Source: Setaria digitata (taxonomy: Eukaryota > Nematoda > Chromadorea > Rhabditida > Setariidae). From it: 64,000 nt of DNA. Shown in pieces: positions 41,801 through 53,860 of this stretch. The notes beneath the pieces are model-generated. The model was given only the letters and a program-made list of their open reading frames with translations, made no database searches and was not told the DNA's origin. Location: contig RCAB01000183.1 of assembly GCA_003640385.1 (NCBI GenBank), positions 50,064 through 114,063 of the forward strand, written 5' to 3'. A program made the position numbers and the translations under genes. Position 1 is the stretch's first letter; the number at the start of each line of letters is the position of its first letter.

Positions 41801-42691
41801 TTTCTTTCTTTCTTCTCGTTGTGAAATTCAAAATTTAATTTAATTTTACGAAAAAAATCAGCGAAAATTTTTTCCATCATTATTGACTAAAAATGTTTTT
41901 TTTCTTTAAATCGTAATTAATGCGTCTTTTTTTCCTTTTTAAATTCAAAAAATAAATAAATAATTCCATTTCTTTCTCTTTGCTTCTTTTGTTTTTTTTC
42001 GTTAATTACTTAAGGACTGCGTACGAGCCTATCCACATGCTGCAAGTGCTTGGTCATTGCTGAGTGTGACAGTCAGCGATTATTTGTATGCTGCTTCAAA
42101 GAAATTATTTAAAATAACGCAAATGTCACGCTCACTTCCGTCACTTCACGTTAAGTATAAAGCATATAAAAACTTTTTTTTAAATTATTAAAAAAATTTT
42201 ATATGCATATATTTTTTTTTTATTAAAATTTCATTTAAAAATAATTACTTCTGGAAAAATAAACTTTTTTTTTGTTTCCGCATGAAGCCATTAAGATAAT
42301 GGAAGAATTGTTCGTTCTTTTTTTTTTTTTTTCATAGAAGCATGTAATAATTTTAGCGCACATGTAGGCCTAACTTTTGGGTGCACGACTTATGAATACT
42401 TACGTGTACCTCGACGTGTGTCCGTTTACGTATGCAAATTTGCAATATATAATGGTTTCTGAATGCAGAACACATCTAATTATCGTTTTTTCTTTTTTTT
42501 GACAGGAAATGCAACAGCACAAAATATCGACGGGATCATCATTCTCGGATACGAAAATTATACATCGAAACATTACGGAACATTCCGAAACAATGCGCTT
42601 TCGTCATAGTGCACCGGATCCGGAATTTCCCTTTTCCATGAAGAAGATTTCACTTGGTTCAGGAACAGCACAGTTTTTCATACCATCATGA
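38892..42691 (+). CDS. Divergent globin with an N-terminal extension
   Basis: Seven plus-strand exons: 38892-38991, 39557-39657, 39897-39980, 40666-40903 (or from 40540), 41682-41773, 42015-42149 and 42506-42691. They join in frame to 311 residues, or 353 if the upstream copy of a duplicated acceptor is used. Seen: a charged, Ser-rich extension of about 65 residues, helix A with ALRITWKRL (W75), helix E with IRDHAILLADFIDDII (H143, candidate distal E7), a proximal-histidine region IGAQAHIHLEP (H178 or H180), then FGESLAEVMFSQDCVRAYPH, AASAWSLLSV and a long Ser/His-rich tail of about 60 residues. This matches the broad nematode globin family; it is not a close paralogue of the globin at 9.8-15.4 kb. 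The ATG at 38892 follows a splice acceptor (TTGCAG at 38877-38882), so the mRNA is probably trans-spliced or has an upstream noncoding exon. Ligand role unknown. Confidence 0.87.
40507..40758 (+). repeat. 126-bp tandem duplication of a globin splice acceptor and half-exon
   Basis: Copies at 40507-40632 and 40633-40758 are nearly identical. The clear differences are G/C at 40565/40691 (Ser versus Thr codon) and T/C at the first base. Each contains the T-rich tract, the AAAG acceptor and the exon start GTATTTGATAAAATG. The period is divisible by three and has no stop, so use of the first acceptor adds 42 residues in frame, including translated intron sequence. Confidence 0.95.
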
Positions 42692-44027
42692 TTCTTATTT
42701 TGCGTAAGCCTACGTGTAATCCACGATGTTATAACTTCAACAGTGCTGAAACTACGTCAAACTTTCATTGTGAAGTCATTTTTGGATCGACTGTTATTAC
42801 CATTAAAATTCCAAATTTTGATGTATTTAAATTTTGAAATCAGTTGCCTCAATAATTTTGCATAAATGATGCTGTTAATTGGTTGAGTTTCAATTTCAAC
42901 AACAAATCCTTCCCTAAAATTGCTACTAAAATTTACCATTAAAAAAAAAAAGAAGAATAATTCTCATAGAAAGCGATAAATTCAAATTGAATCGTGTAAA
43001 AACTTTCCGCTTTTTTTAAGCATTGAAAATTTTAGAAGCTGTCGAAGAAAAGAAAAATTTTTGCAGAAGAAAATTTAAAAAGTTTCGTAAAATAATTGCA
43101 TTAATTATATTTCCAGGTAATCAATTATCAATGCGCAATTTTTTCATTTCTTCTCATTCAACAATATTCATTTTTTCTTTTTCTTCTTTTGTTTTTGTTT
43201 CGTTTTGTTTTTAATTCAATCCTTTCGTTATATACTATTGCATAAAGAAGTTAAATTTACAAGACAGAAATTACTAAATGAAATTTTTTTCTTTTCATTT
43301 TGTATAAAATTGTTCAAAAACATTTGCATTGGTTTATTTTGAATTTTATGCTTGTTTTAGCTGGTGGTTTCATTTCAAGTGTCACAGATACTTTTATAAC
43401 TCTCCGGAAAATGTCAGCTCTAAAATTGCTTTTGTGCTTAATTACCAATTTCTTCTTCCAACTAATCTGTAAATTGAAATTGTAAAATTATGCAAAAAAA
43501 AAATAACAAGCACTGATACATTGGAATTTAAGCATTTTAAAATTTGTGATTTTTGAAATTGCAATTTCCTTATAGCTGACAGCAATTGATTAATTAATTC
43601 GGATATTGCATATTTTTTCCCTTCCTTTTTTCTTTTGAAAAATAGAAATTCATACTTTAATTTATGCAAATGATTAAATTGAAGATTTTATTGTTTTCAA
43701 CAACCTTTACTCCCCTTCACTTTTATCGTAGCGCTAATAGTTAATAATATGTGTTACTTATCGAAGTTCCCTGCAAACAATGTGTTAATTAATTAACAAG
43801 TGAGAAAATTGGATATGAAAAATCGAAAAAAAAAGCAACGAAAATTTGAAACCAATCCAATTGTTAAATGAGAAATTTTTCAAATTCTAATTAAATAGTT
43901 ATTAATTAATCATTATTAATATTATTTTCCTTTTTTCTTTTTTTTAGACAGCAAAAATTACATATATTCATAAAAGGGAGAAGAGAAAATTTACACGAAA
44001 TTTGTAAAAACGAAGCTAAATTGATGG
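42692..44027. other. Intergenic between globin and repeat-protein gene
   Basis: No exon recognised. A T-rich acceptor ending at 43947 may be the trans-splice site or 5' noncoding exon boundary of the next gene. Small frames (43023-43214, 43300-43485) are low complexity. Confidence 0.5.
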
Positions 44028-47000
44028 ATGGAACATTTGTTTGAAATGTCATTACTACTCGATTTTCTCATTTCATTAATTATCGTCATTTATATTACAC
44101 TACAATTGCTACCGGTTGTAACGTATAGCATACCATTATGTTGTTGCTGTTGCTGTAGAGTATGTTATAGCAAACATTTAAATTTTTTTTTCTTTAAATA
44201 ATGATTATTTAAATCATATTGAAATTAAGTTTAAAAAAGAACTTATTAAAGTTAGCGAATTTTGAACCATCATGCATTTTTCTATTACAAAATATAACTT
44301 TTAAAAATTTGTTAAATTTAAATGGCAACGAAGAAAAAAGAAATTAAAGTGTTTATTTAGGAAGGTAAAGTTTGAGCTAAGAAAGCTTAATCCTTTAATT
44401 CATCAAAACCAATTCATATTATGAATTTTCTTTTTTTTTCTTTCAAAAACTTTGTAAATTAAAAAAAAAAAGCGGAAGATGGAAAGTTTTTTGTTTTTTA
44501 CTTTCCTTTTGTGAAAGAAAAGAAAGGTAAAAAAAAGATGAATGGTGAATAAATTCACATAATAAATTCACATAAATACAACTATTAATAGAATTTATTA
44601 TTTATAAAAAAATAGGATTAATTAATATATGCTAATTCATAATGAAATTAATGGGTTTGTATACTTTTGCGACGATGATTTAATTAATTTTCTTTTCCTT
44701 GGACAAGAAGGAAAAGCTAAAAAATATTCACATTTTCATAGCAAACAATAATTTTTTTCCATTTTTTCATCGACAATTTTTTAATTAAATTAAAAAAAAG
44801 AAGAAAAAGAAGAAGAAAAAGAAAAAGAAAAAGAAGAGAGATTCAGAATCAGATGATGACAATGACGAGAATCAGCTCACCAACGAGTTAATGTTAAAAA
44901 GTTTGCATTTTGTTAGAATAAATAAATTATATTAATTGGAAATTGTTAGAAAAACAAAACGAAACAAAATTATTATGTAAAGAATGAAAAAAAAAAGTTT
45001 AAAATTTTTATTTGAAAAAAAGGCAATAATTAAACTTCTTATAGCAAAACAGAAGGCAGAAAGAAATCAACAGCAACAGCTACCTGTTCTACCTGTACAA
45101 GCACCAAAACCGCCAGCTGAAGGTGGTATGGCCGGTACACATGATCCTAATTATCAGGTAATTGGCTTTTTCTATTCTTCCCTTAATGCTAATGTTAATT
45201 AATTGGAGCAAAAATGTTATTAAATAATAGCAATTTTATATATTCCGGACCTTTTTTTTTTCTTTTTTTTACAACCAAAAAATTTCTCGCAGTCACTTCA
45301 TGCAAGTAAATAAAAAAATTTTTTCAAAATTTAAATTTATTTTCCAACCATATTTGAATTCAAGTATCAGTGAAATTGCTTATTCATCAATATTAGGCTA
45401 AATTATTTAATTACTCAAATGCAGTAAGTTATTGGTACGAAAATCTATCATTCGTGTTGATTTATTGTTCTTAGTCATGCCAAATTCAAAAAATAGTTGG
45501 AGAAGCTTGAATTTTTGAAATTTCAATATTTGAAATTTCATCTTCAATCTTTTTTTCTTCAGGCACATATATCACTTTTATTATAGGCATATCATCTTAG
45601 AAAAAAAAATAATAATAATAATTTCTTTATTCTGATTAAAGTTATTTTAATTAAAATAATAGAAACTTAAATTTCCAACATTACATTTTAATTAAAATCA
45701 TAGGGGCTTACTTCTTTGTTGTCCTTTTTTCAGTTTATTATTGAAATTCATTTAAAAGTTATTTAGACATTAGCTGGCATTGGTGCAGATATATTTGGGC
45801 AAGATAAGCTTGCAGCTGGTGCTGCAATACCGGGGCCACCAAAACCACCGGCACGCGGTGGAATAGTTGGTACCAACGATCCAAATTACCAGGTAATTAA
45901 AGACTTTTTTAGTTAAACTTTTTCTAATCCATTAAAATTGGTAATTTTGCTACAATTTTTTTATATTACATAATTTAAAACTCCGAAAAAAAATAAAGAA
46001 ACATGAAATTGCATGTTATTAAATTTCAAATATGATAAAAATAATTAATCTAAATTGTATACATATCGATTATAATCTAATTTTTTTGTCTCGTTTTTAT
46101 CTTTTTTTTCTGTTTGTTTTAAAAATATTTCGCAAGAAATGCATTTGGTAAAATTTTAAAATTAAATGTTGTTTTTTTTCATAAAACTAGACTTTGGCTG
46201 GTATAGGTGCTGATATATTTGGAGCAGATAAAGCAGTTGGTGGTGGCGCTAATAGACCAGTAAAACCGCCTAATCAAGGTGGCATGGCCGCCACACATGA
46301 TCCAAATTATCAGGTTTATTTCTTTCACATTAAACATGTAAAATCTATAAAAATTTACTTTATTTTTACATAAAATTTTTGAAATTTAAATAAGAAAATT
46401 GAATCACTCGCGATTTTTTATCAGACATTAGCCGGTATTGGTGCTGATATTTTTGGCGCAGATAAGAAAGGTGCTCCTGGTCCTATTCGTGCTCCCAATG
46501 CGCCACAAGGAAAGGTATGTTAGATATTCAAATATATAAATGAATGAATAAAAAAATAAATTAATCAATTAAATAAATAAGTAAATAAATAAACAAGTAA
46601 ATAAGTAAATGAATGAATGAAAAGTGAAATTTTTACTGGAAAATTAATTTTATTTCGATAAAAATTAAATATTATTGAAGTATTATTTTGTCAACAAATA
46701 AATTGAATTCGTTAGAAATTTGGTAAAAAAAATCGCTTTTTTTTTCTTTAGTTAGCCATTTAATTACTAAAATGATATTATTTTGATTTTATTGATAAAT
46801 GTTGGTGATTTTTATGAACTTTGAAAATAATTATTGAATGTAAATAAAAGACAGGAAAAGGGGAGAAATATGTTTTTAGTTTTAAAATTTTCAACTTCTT
46901 CCAACATCTATTATTGCTATATTTTGGTAATACAAAATTTTGCGTTTTTTTCTTTTTCTTTTTTTATTAGAGAAATAAAAATTAATACGATTACTTTCCT

Positions 47001-47839
47001 TGTGCATTTTCTTCTTCATATAGGTGATAATTTATTAAGTAATAAAAATTTTAAACCAATTATAATAGAGTATCATAGGCGGATATATTTGATCCAAATT
47101 ATCAAACACTGACTAGGATAAATCAAGAAATCCTTGGCGCAGATAAGAAAATGAGGCATGATAAACACCTGAACAATGAAATAAGAAAGTAGTCATTTAG
47201 TCAGAATTAAATTCTCATATAATTAATAACGGATGAGCAATAATAATGATAATGACTATATTGATAGTAACATCTGTACCGTCTATTACGTTTGTTGAAA
47301 GTACCATCGTGATAAACAAATAGATAGCTGCCAAACTTTCACTGTTCGTATCCGTCAAAGATATCGTATTAACAGATTATTATCAGGTTATCAGTGTAAT
47401 TCCTATCAAAATTATCATGCTCCATGAAATTTAAAATACCGTACTGCTGGAAGGAGTAGCACTTTACGGTGGCCCACTTATTTATTATTTGATACTGTAT
47501 CATATAATCGAATAGTCCGTATCGTTCTATTATCCGTTAAAGGAAATGAATACCACTGGATAATGTTTCAGTTTAAAAATACCGTACGATAAATGACACT
47601 TCCTACTACTACTGTACATTGGAGATAATTACTAGATTAAGTGAACTACTGTTTATTTTATCGTTGAAAATACCGTACCGATATGGATGGGAAAAATATT
47701 GATTGTTTTAGATGAAAAATTAGAGTGATTAGTCTAAAATAATTTTTTATCGCTATAGGCTGGAACATTCGATCCAAATTATCAAACATTAGCTGGTGTT
47801 AATCAGGATATTTTCGGTGAGGATAAGAAGAAATGGTGA
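44028..47839 (+). CDS. Unrecognised membrane-anchored protein with DPNYQTLAGIGADIFGADK repeats
   Basis: Exons 44028-44159, 44801-44900, 45045-45157, 45767-45892, 46191-46313, 46425-46514 and 47759-47839 join in frame to 254 residues. Exon 1 encodes one hydrophobic segment (LLLDFLISLIIVIYITLQLL) followed by six consecutive cysteines, a likely signal anchor with palmitoylation. Exon 2 is a Lys-rich then Asp/Ser-rich stretch. Each later exon ends DPNYQ and the next begins TLAGIGADIFGADK, so the repeat is split over phase-0 introns and exons are interchangeable modules; linkers are rich in Pro, Gly, Ala and Lys. The last module ends GEDKKKW. In-frame ATGs at 44028 and 44046 are both possible; a TGA precedes the first. 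Exon 2's acceptor (AAAAAAAAG) is weak. I do not recognise the family; nematode-restricted, perhaps muscle or sperm, would be guesswork. Confidence 0.8.
47079..47192 (+). CDS. Alternative last exon of the repeat-protein gene
   Basis: It opens after TATCATAG in phase 0 with ADIFDPNYQTLTRINQEILG and ends at TAG after a charged tail (KKMRHDKHLNNEIRK); 37 residues. It is a diverged duplicate of the last exon at 47759-47839 (AGTFDPNYQTLAGVNQDIFG). Both can be joined to exon 46425-46514. It has no in-frame donor, so it is a second terminal exon (265-residue isoform) or a decaying copy. Confidence 0.65.
   Translation, partial: ADIFDPNYQTLTRINQEILGADKKMRHDKHLNNEIRK
47433..47678 (+). promoter_or_regulatory. 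Three copies of AAAATACCGTAC between alternative last exons
   Basis: The exact 12-mer occurs at 47433-47444, 47576-47587 and 47667-47678, all between the two competing terminal exons. A splicing or 3'-end-choice element is possible; this is inference from position and repetition. Confidence 0.4.
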
Positions 47840-47936
47840 TAATTGTGATCAGCACTGATATGTTAAAAATTATAATTTTAAGATGTCCTTAATGAATGGA
47901 GCGTGGAAACAAAGCGTTAATTTAATTTTGTTTAAG

Positions 47937-47942
47937 AATAAA
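47937..47942 (+). promoter_or_regulatory. AATAAA poly(A) signal of the repeat-protein gene
   Basis: AATAAA about 98 bases after the stop codon of the distal last exon. Confidence 0.5.
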
Positions 47943-48323
47943 AAACTACACGATAATGAAAAGGAAAATTCTTTTGTGAAAAATAGAATTCGAGAAAAAC
48001 ATTATTACATATTAACTAATGTTTTATCCTTCTTAACAACTCTTCAAATTCTCACAGTGATTTAGGATAATCTTGTTTACAATTTTTTATTGTAAACAAA
48101 AATTAATTGTTAATAAGTTTAACTAGAACATACATCAGTGTAATATTTTGAACATGTAAAAAAGCGATAAATTATTTAAAAGCTAATATTTAACATATGC
48201 AAATATTTTACAATCAATTAATTTGCATTTAAGGATTATATAAGTAGATGTGCTACTCTCAAGCAAAATCATTCCAAAGTTACAGTAGTCAGATGAAGTG
48301 TGAGACAAAACAAATGACGAGAT

Positions 48324-49827
48324 ATGGTGAAAGTGACAGAGCAATCGTGTACCAATTCATTTCAACCATTATCACCGTTATCAGTAACAAGTGAAGGTGG
48401 TCATTCTAATCGTTTAGCAATTTTGAATCAAACATGCTGCATTCATGGCGATCGATGTACTGTAAGTGATAATAGACATAAACAACGATAACTTCTTAAT
48501 GATTCTTTTTGATTACGAAAAGAAAAAAAGTATGAAGAATTTTGTTTTTACTAGCTTATATTGCACATTTATAAAGGAAATTTTAATTAATAAAGAAGAT
48601 GAGATAATTGCAATTTGCTGGATACGGATAGACTCAGATAATTTTTTGAAAATTCAATAAATATAAAAAGAGGAAAGCAAAAATTAAATTTAAATAAAAC
48701 AATTACAGGTAGCGATTAAACATTTACAAGAAGAAATTAGCACACAAGGTAATCATTATAAATATCTTCATTATGAATGAATTCATTTTTTTCTTGCATT
48801 TCAAATAAGCTATAACACTTAAAATTCCTCTTTCAGAATCTAATGCATCAAGCTCAGTAGCATGGTTTGTTTTTCAACATTCAATTTGGAGGCCCGTTCA
48901 TGCAACAACATTTTTTAAAACAAAATTTCTGCCGACATGATTAAGTAATTAATGAGGAAGATAAAATAATTACAAGTTGCTGGGTGCAGACAGACTCAGA
49001 TAAATTCAACATTCTGCTCAAAGTTTCCGGAATTAAGCATTTGTTCAAGCTTGACTTTCATTCTGAATGTCGTGAACTCTTTAATTTGTAAAATATGAAC
49101 AATAGGAAATCAATCATTGAAACTTTTATTTCAGGCCACTGGAAAAAGTATTGGGACAACAAAAGTTTTATTTAAAAAAGTATTACATAGGGATTCGAAG
49201 CAAAAGATCCGCTGAGTATAATGTTACGCAAAAAGCAACATTTAAATTATACCACAGTGGACCTCAAAAACCAAATCTAGCACATTTAAATGATCAGTTA
49301 AACTTATATATCTGTTATCGCACAAGTATTGGAAATTATTGGTAATTCGAATCTATATGTATAAAAATCAGATTGTTCAAAATTTCATAAATTTCGAAAC
49401 ATTTAGCAGATTCTCATTTTTTGAGATTTCTCAAGTCAGCAAAAAATAGCCACTACAAATTCAAAAAAAAAGTCCCTGCATTAATGGTAATTACACAAAT
49501 AAGCAATATTAAATTACCTCTTCCCACAATCATCTATTCCAATTTCGTCAATTTATATTACATTTAAAAAATAAAAAAGAAAACACTTAGCATCATTATT
49601 TCAGCCACTATCAAATACGGGAGATCATGATGATACCAACTGAAAATGCAGCTGTTCCATATTATTTTGTTGACTATGGCAACAATACACCTCCTACATT
49701 CCCAAACTTAATCCAGCTTATTCACTATTATAACACGTATCATCATGCTCGCAGAAGTGAGGCTGGTACTTTGATGATTGATACATTTCCATGGTGGGAA
49801 AAAATTATTTACACAAAACGCATATAA
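48324..49827 (+). CDS. Small SH2-domain protein with a non-canonical binding pocket
   Basis: Exons 48324-48461, 48709-48748, 48837-48864, 49135-49341 and 49605-49827 join in frame to 211 residues. Residues 1-80 are unrecognised and Ser-rich with Cys pairs. Residues about 85-188 read as one SH2 domain: YYIGIRSKRSAEYN matches the WYHGxxxRxxAE start, LYICYRTS is strand C, HYQIREI (139-145) is strand D with its conserved His, and FPNLIQLIHYYNTY (170-183) is the helix B region. The signature FLVRES is FKLYHS at 105-110, so the phosphate-binding Arg is Tyr108. There is no kinase or SH3 domain, so it is an adaptor-like or degenerate SH2. The 3' end converges on NAA10, 308 bp away. SH2 call good; exon 3 (28 bp) and the far N-terminus are less certain. 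Confidence 0.8.
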
Positions 49828-49896
49828 AGTTATTCAGTATACAAATATCAGACTTGTTTCTGCATGACTTATTCTCCTCTTAATGTCTAAAATTCA

Positions 49897-49902
49897 AATA
49901 AA
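49897..49902 (+). promoter_or_regulatory. AATAAA poly(A) signal of the SH2 gene
   Basis: AATAAA 70 bases after the stop codon at 49827, inside the 308-bp convergent intergenic gap before the NAA10 stop. Confidence 0.6.
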
Positions 49903-50135
49903 ATTTATAAAAACGGAGAAAATTCCAACATCAAATTTTGTATGTCTTAATGGAAAAAGACTTCGCATGCCTCAACCCAAATTTCGACGAATCCATTTTT
50001 TTTTTCTTTTGAAATTTATACTTTCGAAACCTTAACCTTGTCGTAATACTTATTAGAATCCAAAAATTTTAGTTCAATTAATAAAAAAAGATCTCAAATT
50101 GCATAATTTGAGGTCTTAAACAATCAACCCTAGCA

Positions 50136-51337
50136 TTAATTATTTTTCTGCTTCCTCGCATGCTCCCTCTCTTCTCTGGTACTGAAAAATGCTTTCCTAT
50201 CAGCTGGTTCGATATTGTTTTCTATTGCAAATTGCACTAATGGACGTTTCATTGCATAGGCATCTTCACCATCAGCGTAATACTTCGGTTCTACGTCAGA
50301 AATTTCAAATTTCAATGTATTCTGAAACATATTTTAGCAATCGAAACCAGAAGCTTCCTTTAATATTCTCACTTCCATGTTAGCATGTATAACATTGAAT
50401 AAACGACGAGGGTAGTGCCCTAATATCAATCGTCCAAATATCAAAATAATTCCTCAATATAACTTTAAAAATTAGGCCTTACGTTGATGGAATATAATAT
50501 GTAGTTTTATAGTTCCATTTTTTTTTTTTTTGTTGAATTTCAATCACTCAATATTAAATTGTGGAAACTGTAAATGCAAAAACCTGATAAAGATTCAATG
50601 CAGCTCTATTTGATACACGCACGTGAAGCGATACATAACGAGCATTGAATGTCTCAATCATTGCTCGAGCAGTTTGATCCATTAATTTTTGCGCAAGTCC
50701 AAGACGACGATATGAACGTTTGACAGCTAGTGAGGTAATATGACCATGCGGCTCATCATCAGCTTCTTCTTCCATTTTTGCTAATACATAGCCGACAATG
50801 TTACCCTGAAATCAACTTATTAATTGATGCTATGAATGAAATATAAGCAAAGAGAAATAAAGAATTAATAGGACAGGAAAAAAAGGCAGAGAAAATGAAG
50901 AGAATGCAGATTTAATATATATTTATGGGAAACTCAAAAATTTAAATCCTAGAAATACTGCCCGACTTTCTACTTTATAGCTATTATATCATGGATTTTG
51001 CAATTTTCATGTATTTTACTGCTCGTTCATTTATTATTTGCTTAGATCAGAGTCAAAGGTTTGTCGAAAATTTTAATAATAATATTTATGACACAATACC
51101 ACGAAATTTCATAGCTTTTCTCATCCTGTCTATTATTCTCATTACCGTACAATATATGTGATCGAAATAAATCTGTTAATGTCATTTCACCTTATCATCC
51201 TCAGCAACATATGATAACTGCGGCCATGATAAGGCATGATAAAAATAATACTTCATCTGATAATTCTCTGGTAAGCATAACAAATTGCAGTGTTGCGTAT
51301 TCAGTAAATCATCGGCTTTTGCAACTCGGAGATTCAT
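50136..51337 (-). CDS. NAA10: NAA10/ARD1, catalytic subunit of NatA N-terminal acetyltransferase
   Basis: Exons 51191-51337, 50584-50805 and 50136-50321 join in phase 0 to 184 residues. It transfers acetyl from acetyl-CoA to protein N-termini exposed after Met removal, co-translationally with NAA15 on ribosomes. The sequence is near-identical to animal NAA10 over most of its length: [40 protein letters not shown] with the acetyl-CoA loop RRLGLA at 82-87, and [18 protein letters not shown]. The human protein is 235 residues; here the acidic C-terminal tail is replaced by a short basic end (HARKQKNN). The ATG at 51335-51337 matches the family start; an upstream in-frame Met at 51376 exists but does not align. 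Very secure. Confidence 0.98.
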
Positions 51338-53860
51338 TTTTTCTTTCTTCGATCCTAAAATTACAAATTCAGTCATTCTGTTTGAACTTCGAAAATCTAA
51401 AATTGGTTATAAACAATTTCAGTTCTAATTCCATTAAAATGGGCTCATTTTCTCCCTCGAAATAATCCCAAAACTCCACAGGCCATCTGATGGTTCAAAG
51501 CTAATCTAAAACCTACAATTAACTTACCACATGGACGACGAACAACCACCCCTCCACAACTCCAGCGTCAAAATATTTCACGGTTCGCAATTGCAATAGA
51601 TTATTCCCTAGCAAAATATTGAATTAGCTCCAACTGAAACTGATGTTACAACCAAATTTTATAAGTGATTGTGTCTTAAAATTGGAAAAATTTTCTTTAA
51701 TTTTTAATTAATTTGAACTTGATTTTTAATTTAAATTCACAATTAGCAATGAAATGATTTGAGTAATTAATCAATAGCTAGGGTTATTTTATCCAAAAAT
51801 TTAAAATATTGAGAAAAAAGAAAAAGAAAATCAATCTAACGATCAATAAAATGGATATTGAATTATTAAAAAAAAAAGCTGTCAAACAGAATTTACCACT
51901 TTCTTTGAGAGAATAAATTGTTCAAATATTAGCAGTCAATAATTACCGATTGTTTTAATCACAACGAATGGAATTTAATTTTTCTTTACTACTAAATTTT
52001 AATTTTTTCCAGTCATTTGTATGGGATGACGAACTTAGCTCTGAAAAGATCATTTTGCTTATTTCATAATATTTGTCAAATATTTCAGAGTTTTTTTCTT
52101 TTCATTTAAATGCATCCTTTTTTTAAATTGGCCATTTTAATTAATTGATGGATTTTCAAATAAGGGGAATTTTCTGAATTAGCGATTAAAAATTTTTCAT
52201 TCAATTTTTCCTTTTCTTTTCTTTTTTCTTTATTTATTTTTCTCTTCCACTTCTTGTTCTAACATTTTTTTTGTCTGTTTTTTATTCTTTGAATTATTTA
52301 TTCCTATGAAGATTGGCAATATTTTCGTATTTCTTTACCATTGAAATAATTTTCTTTTCTTTTAAATTTAAAATCAGTAAGAAAGAATATTTTAATATTA
52401 TTAAATTTCAATTGTTTTTTATTTATTTGAAACTTCCTCAGTTTATTATCGAGGCTAAACTTACAAAATGCAACCTAAAAAAAGAAATTCTTATGTTCAT
52501 ATTTTTCAAATTCATATTTTCTTTCTTTCTTTCTTTTTTTTGGGAGGAGGTACAAGATATAAGCGATATTTATTATTACAAACTCAAAATTAAAGCAAAA
52601 ATTGAAATTAATAAATTTAATTTCTCGAAAGAAGTTACGCGACAAAGTGATGATCGCAATAATATATAATAAATATATTGATTGATATACATCATTTCCA
52701 ATATTTTTTCGTAATTTTCGTAGTACTAATTAAATGAAAATATGTCATTTTTATTATTGGACAGCGGATAGAAATGAAATGAAATGAAATGGAACTGCTT
52801 TTTTTTTCTTTAATTCCTTCCCTCAATTCGTTAGCAACAACTTAAAAAAAAATGCAATAACGAAAAAATTTTTTTTTCTTGAACTAAAACAAGATTTTAC
52901 TTCTCTTTGTGTATCATTTCTTCGTTTTTTTCCTATTAATTTAAAAGGAATTCAAAAAGAAAATTTTGGAAAAGAGAAATGATACGTAAGAAAAGCAGCT
53001 TTTATCTTCTCTAAGATTTTCGAAATTCTTCATAAGCACGAAGATAATCGTAAAATATTTCAGAATAACTCTAACGATAGATGGTGAACCCACTTCCTTA
53101 TTCTTTTACGCCATTTTTTTGATTATTATCACTAATATATTATTATCACTCCATGCCATATCTTTGCATTATTGTTAATTAATTACTGTATTTGTTATTA
53201 GTAATAATAATTTTTTTTCCCACTCAGAAATATAATATAAGGCAGAATTTTCATTGATATACTGAAATCAAAATTGAGCGAAAGATGGGCGATGTGAAGT
53301 GATTTAGGGAAATGGAGGAAATAAAAATGGAAATCTTTAAAAGAAATTTAGAATCTCAAAACTTGTCAGATAATTTCAGAATTAATTTTTTAAATTATAA
53401 TTTTAAACTACATTGTTGCGGCCTCAATTTTTTTCCCTTTTAAAACCTTCCTAAAAAAAATTTTTTTTTTCATCTTTTTTGTTAAAATTTTTCTCATTTC
53501 GTTCGATTCATAATTTTTTTATCTTTGCAAAATTTGCAAAGAATTTTCTCATATTTCCTTTCAACTTCCACTCATTCCAAATTATTATTTGTTTCGCAAT
53601 CCAGCACGAAATAGTTGATCATTCCGATATTAGCAAATTGATTAGTTAATTAATACGAAACTATGCTTATGACATACTCATCTATTAATTAATTAATCAA
53701 TCCTAGCAGTGGTCTACCGATCCCTCCTTCTCCTTTTCCTCTTTTCCTCGATATTTGACACATCCGTTTTTTTTTTTTTTTTTTAATTTTATTCACAAAA
53801 TATATAACATTAATATTTTCAGATTTTGAAACGCAATTTTCACGTCCGAACTCACGCACG
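51338..53860. other. Divergent intergenic region between NAA10 and the cysteine-rich gene
   Basis: Should contain both promoters. No exon recognised; the frame at 52313-52669 is Phe/Ile/Lys-rich low complexity. It includes (GAAAT)n at about 52772-52790. Confidence 0.5.
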
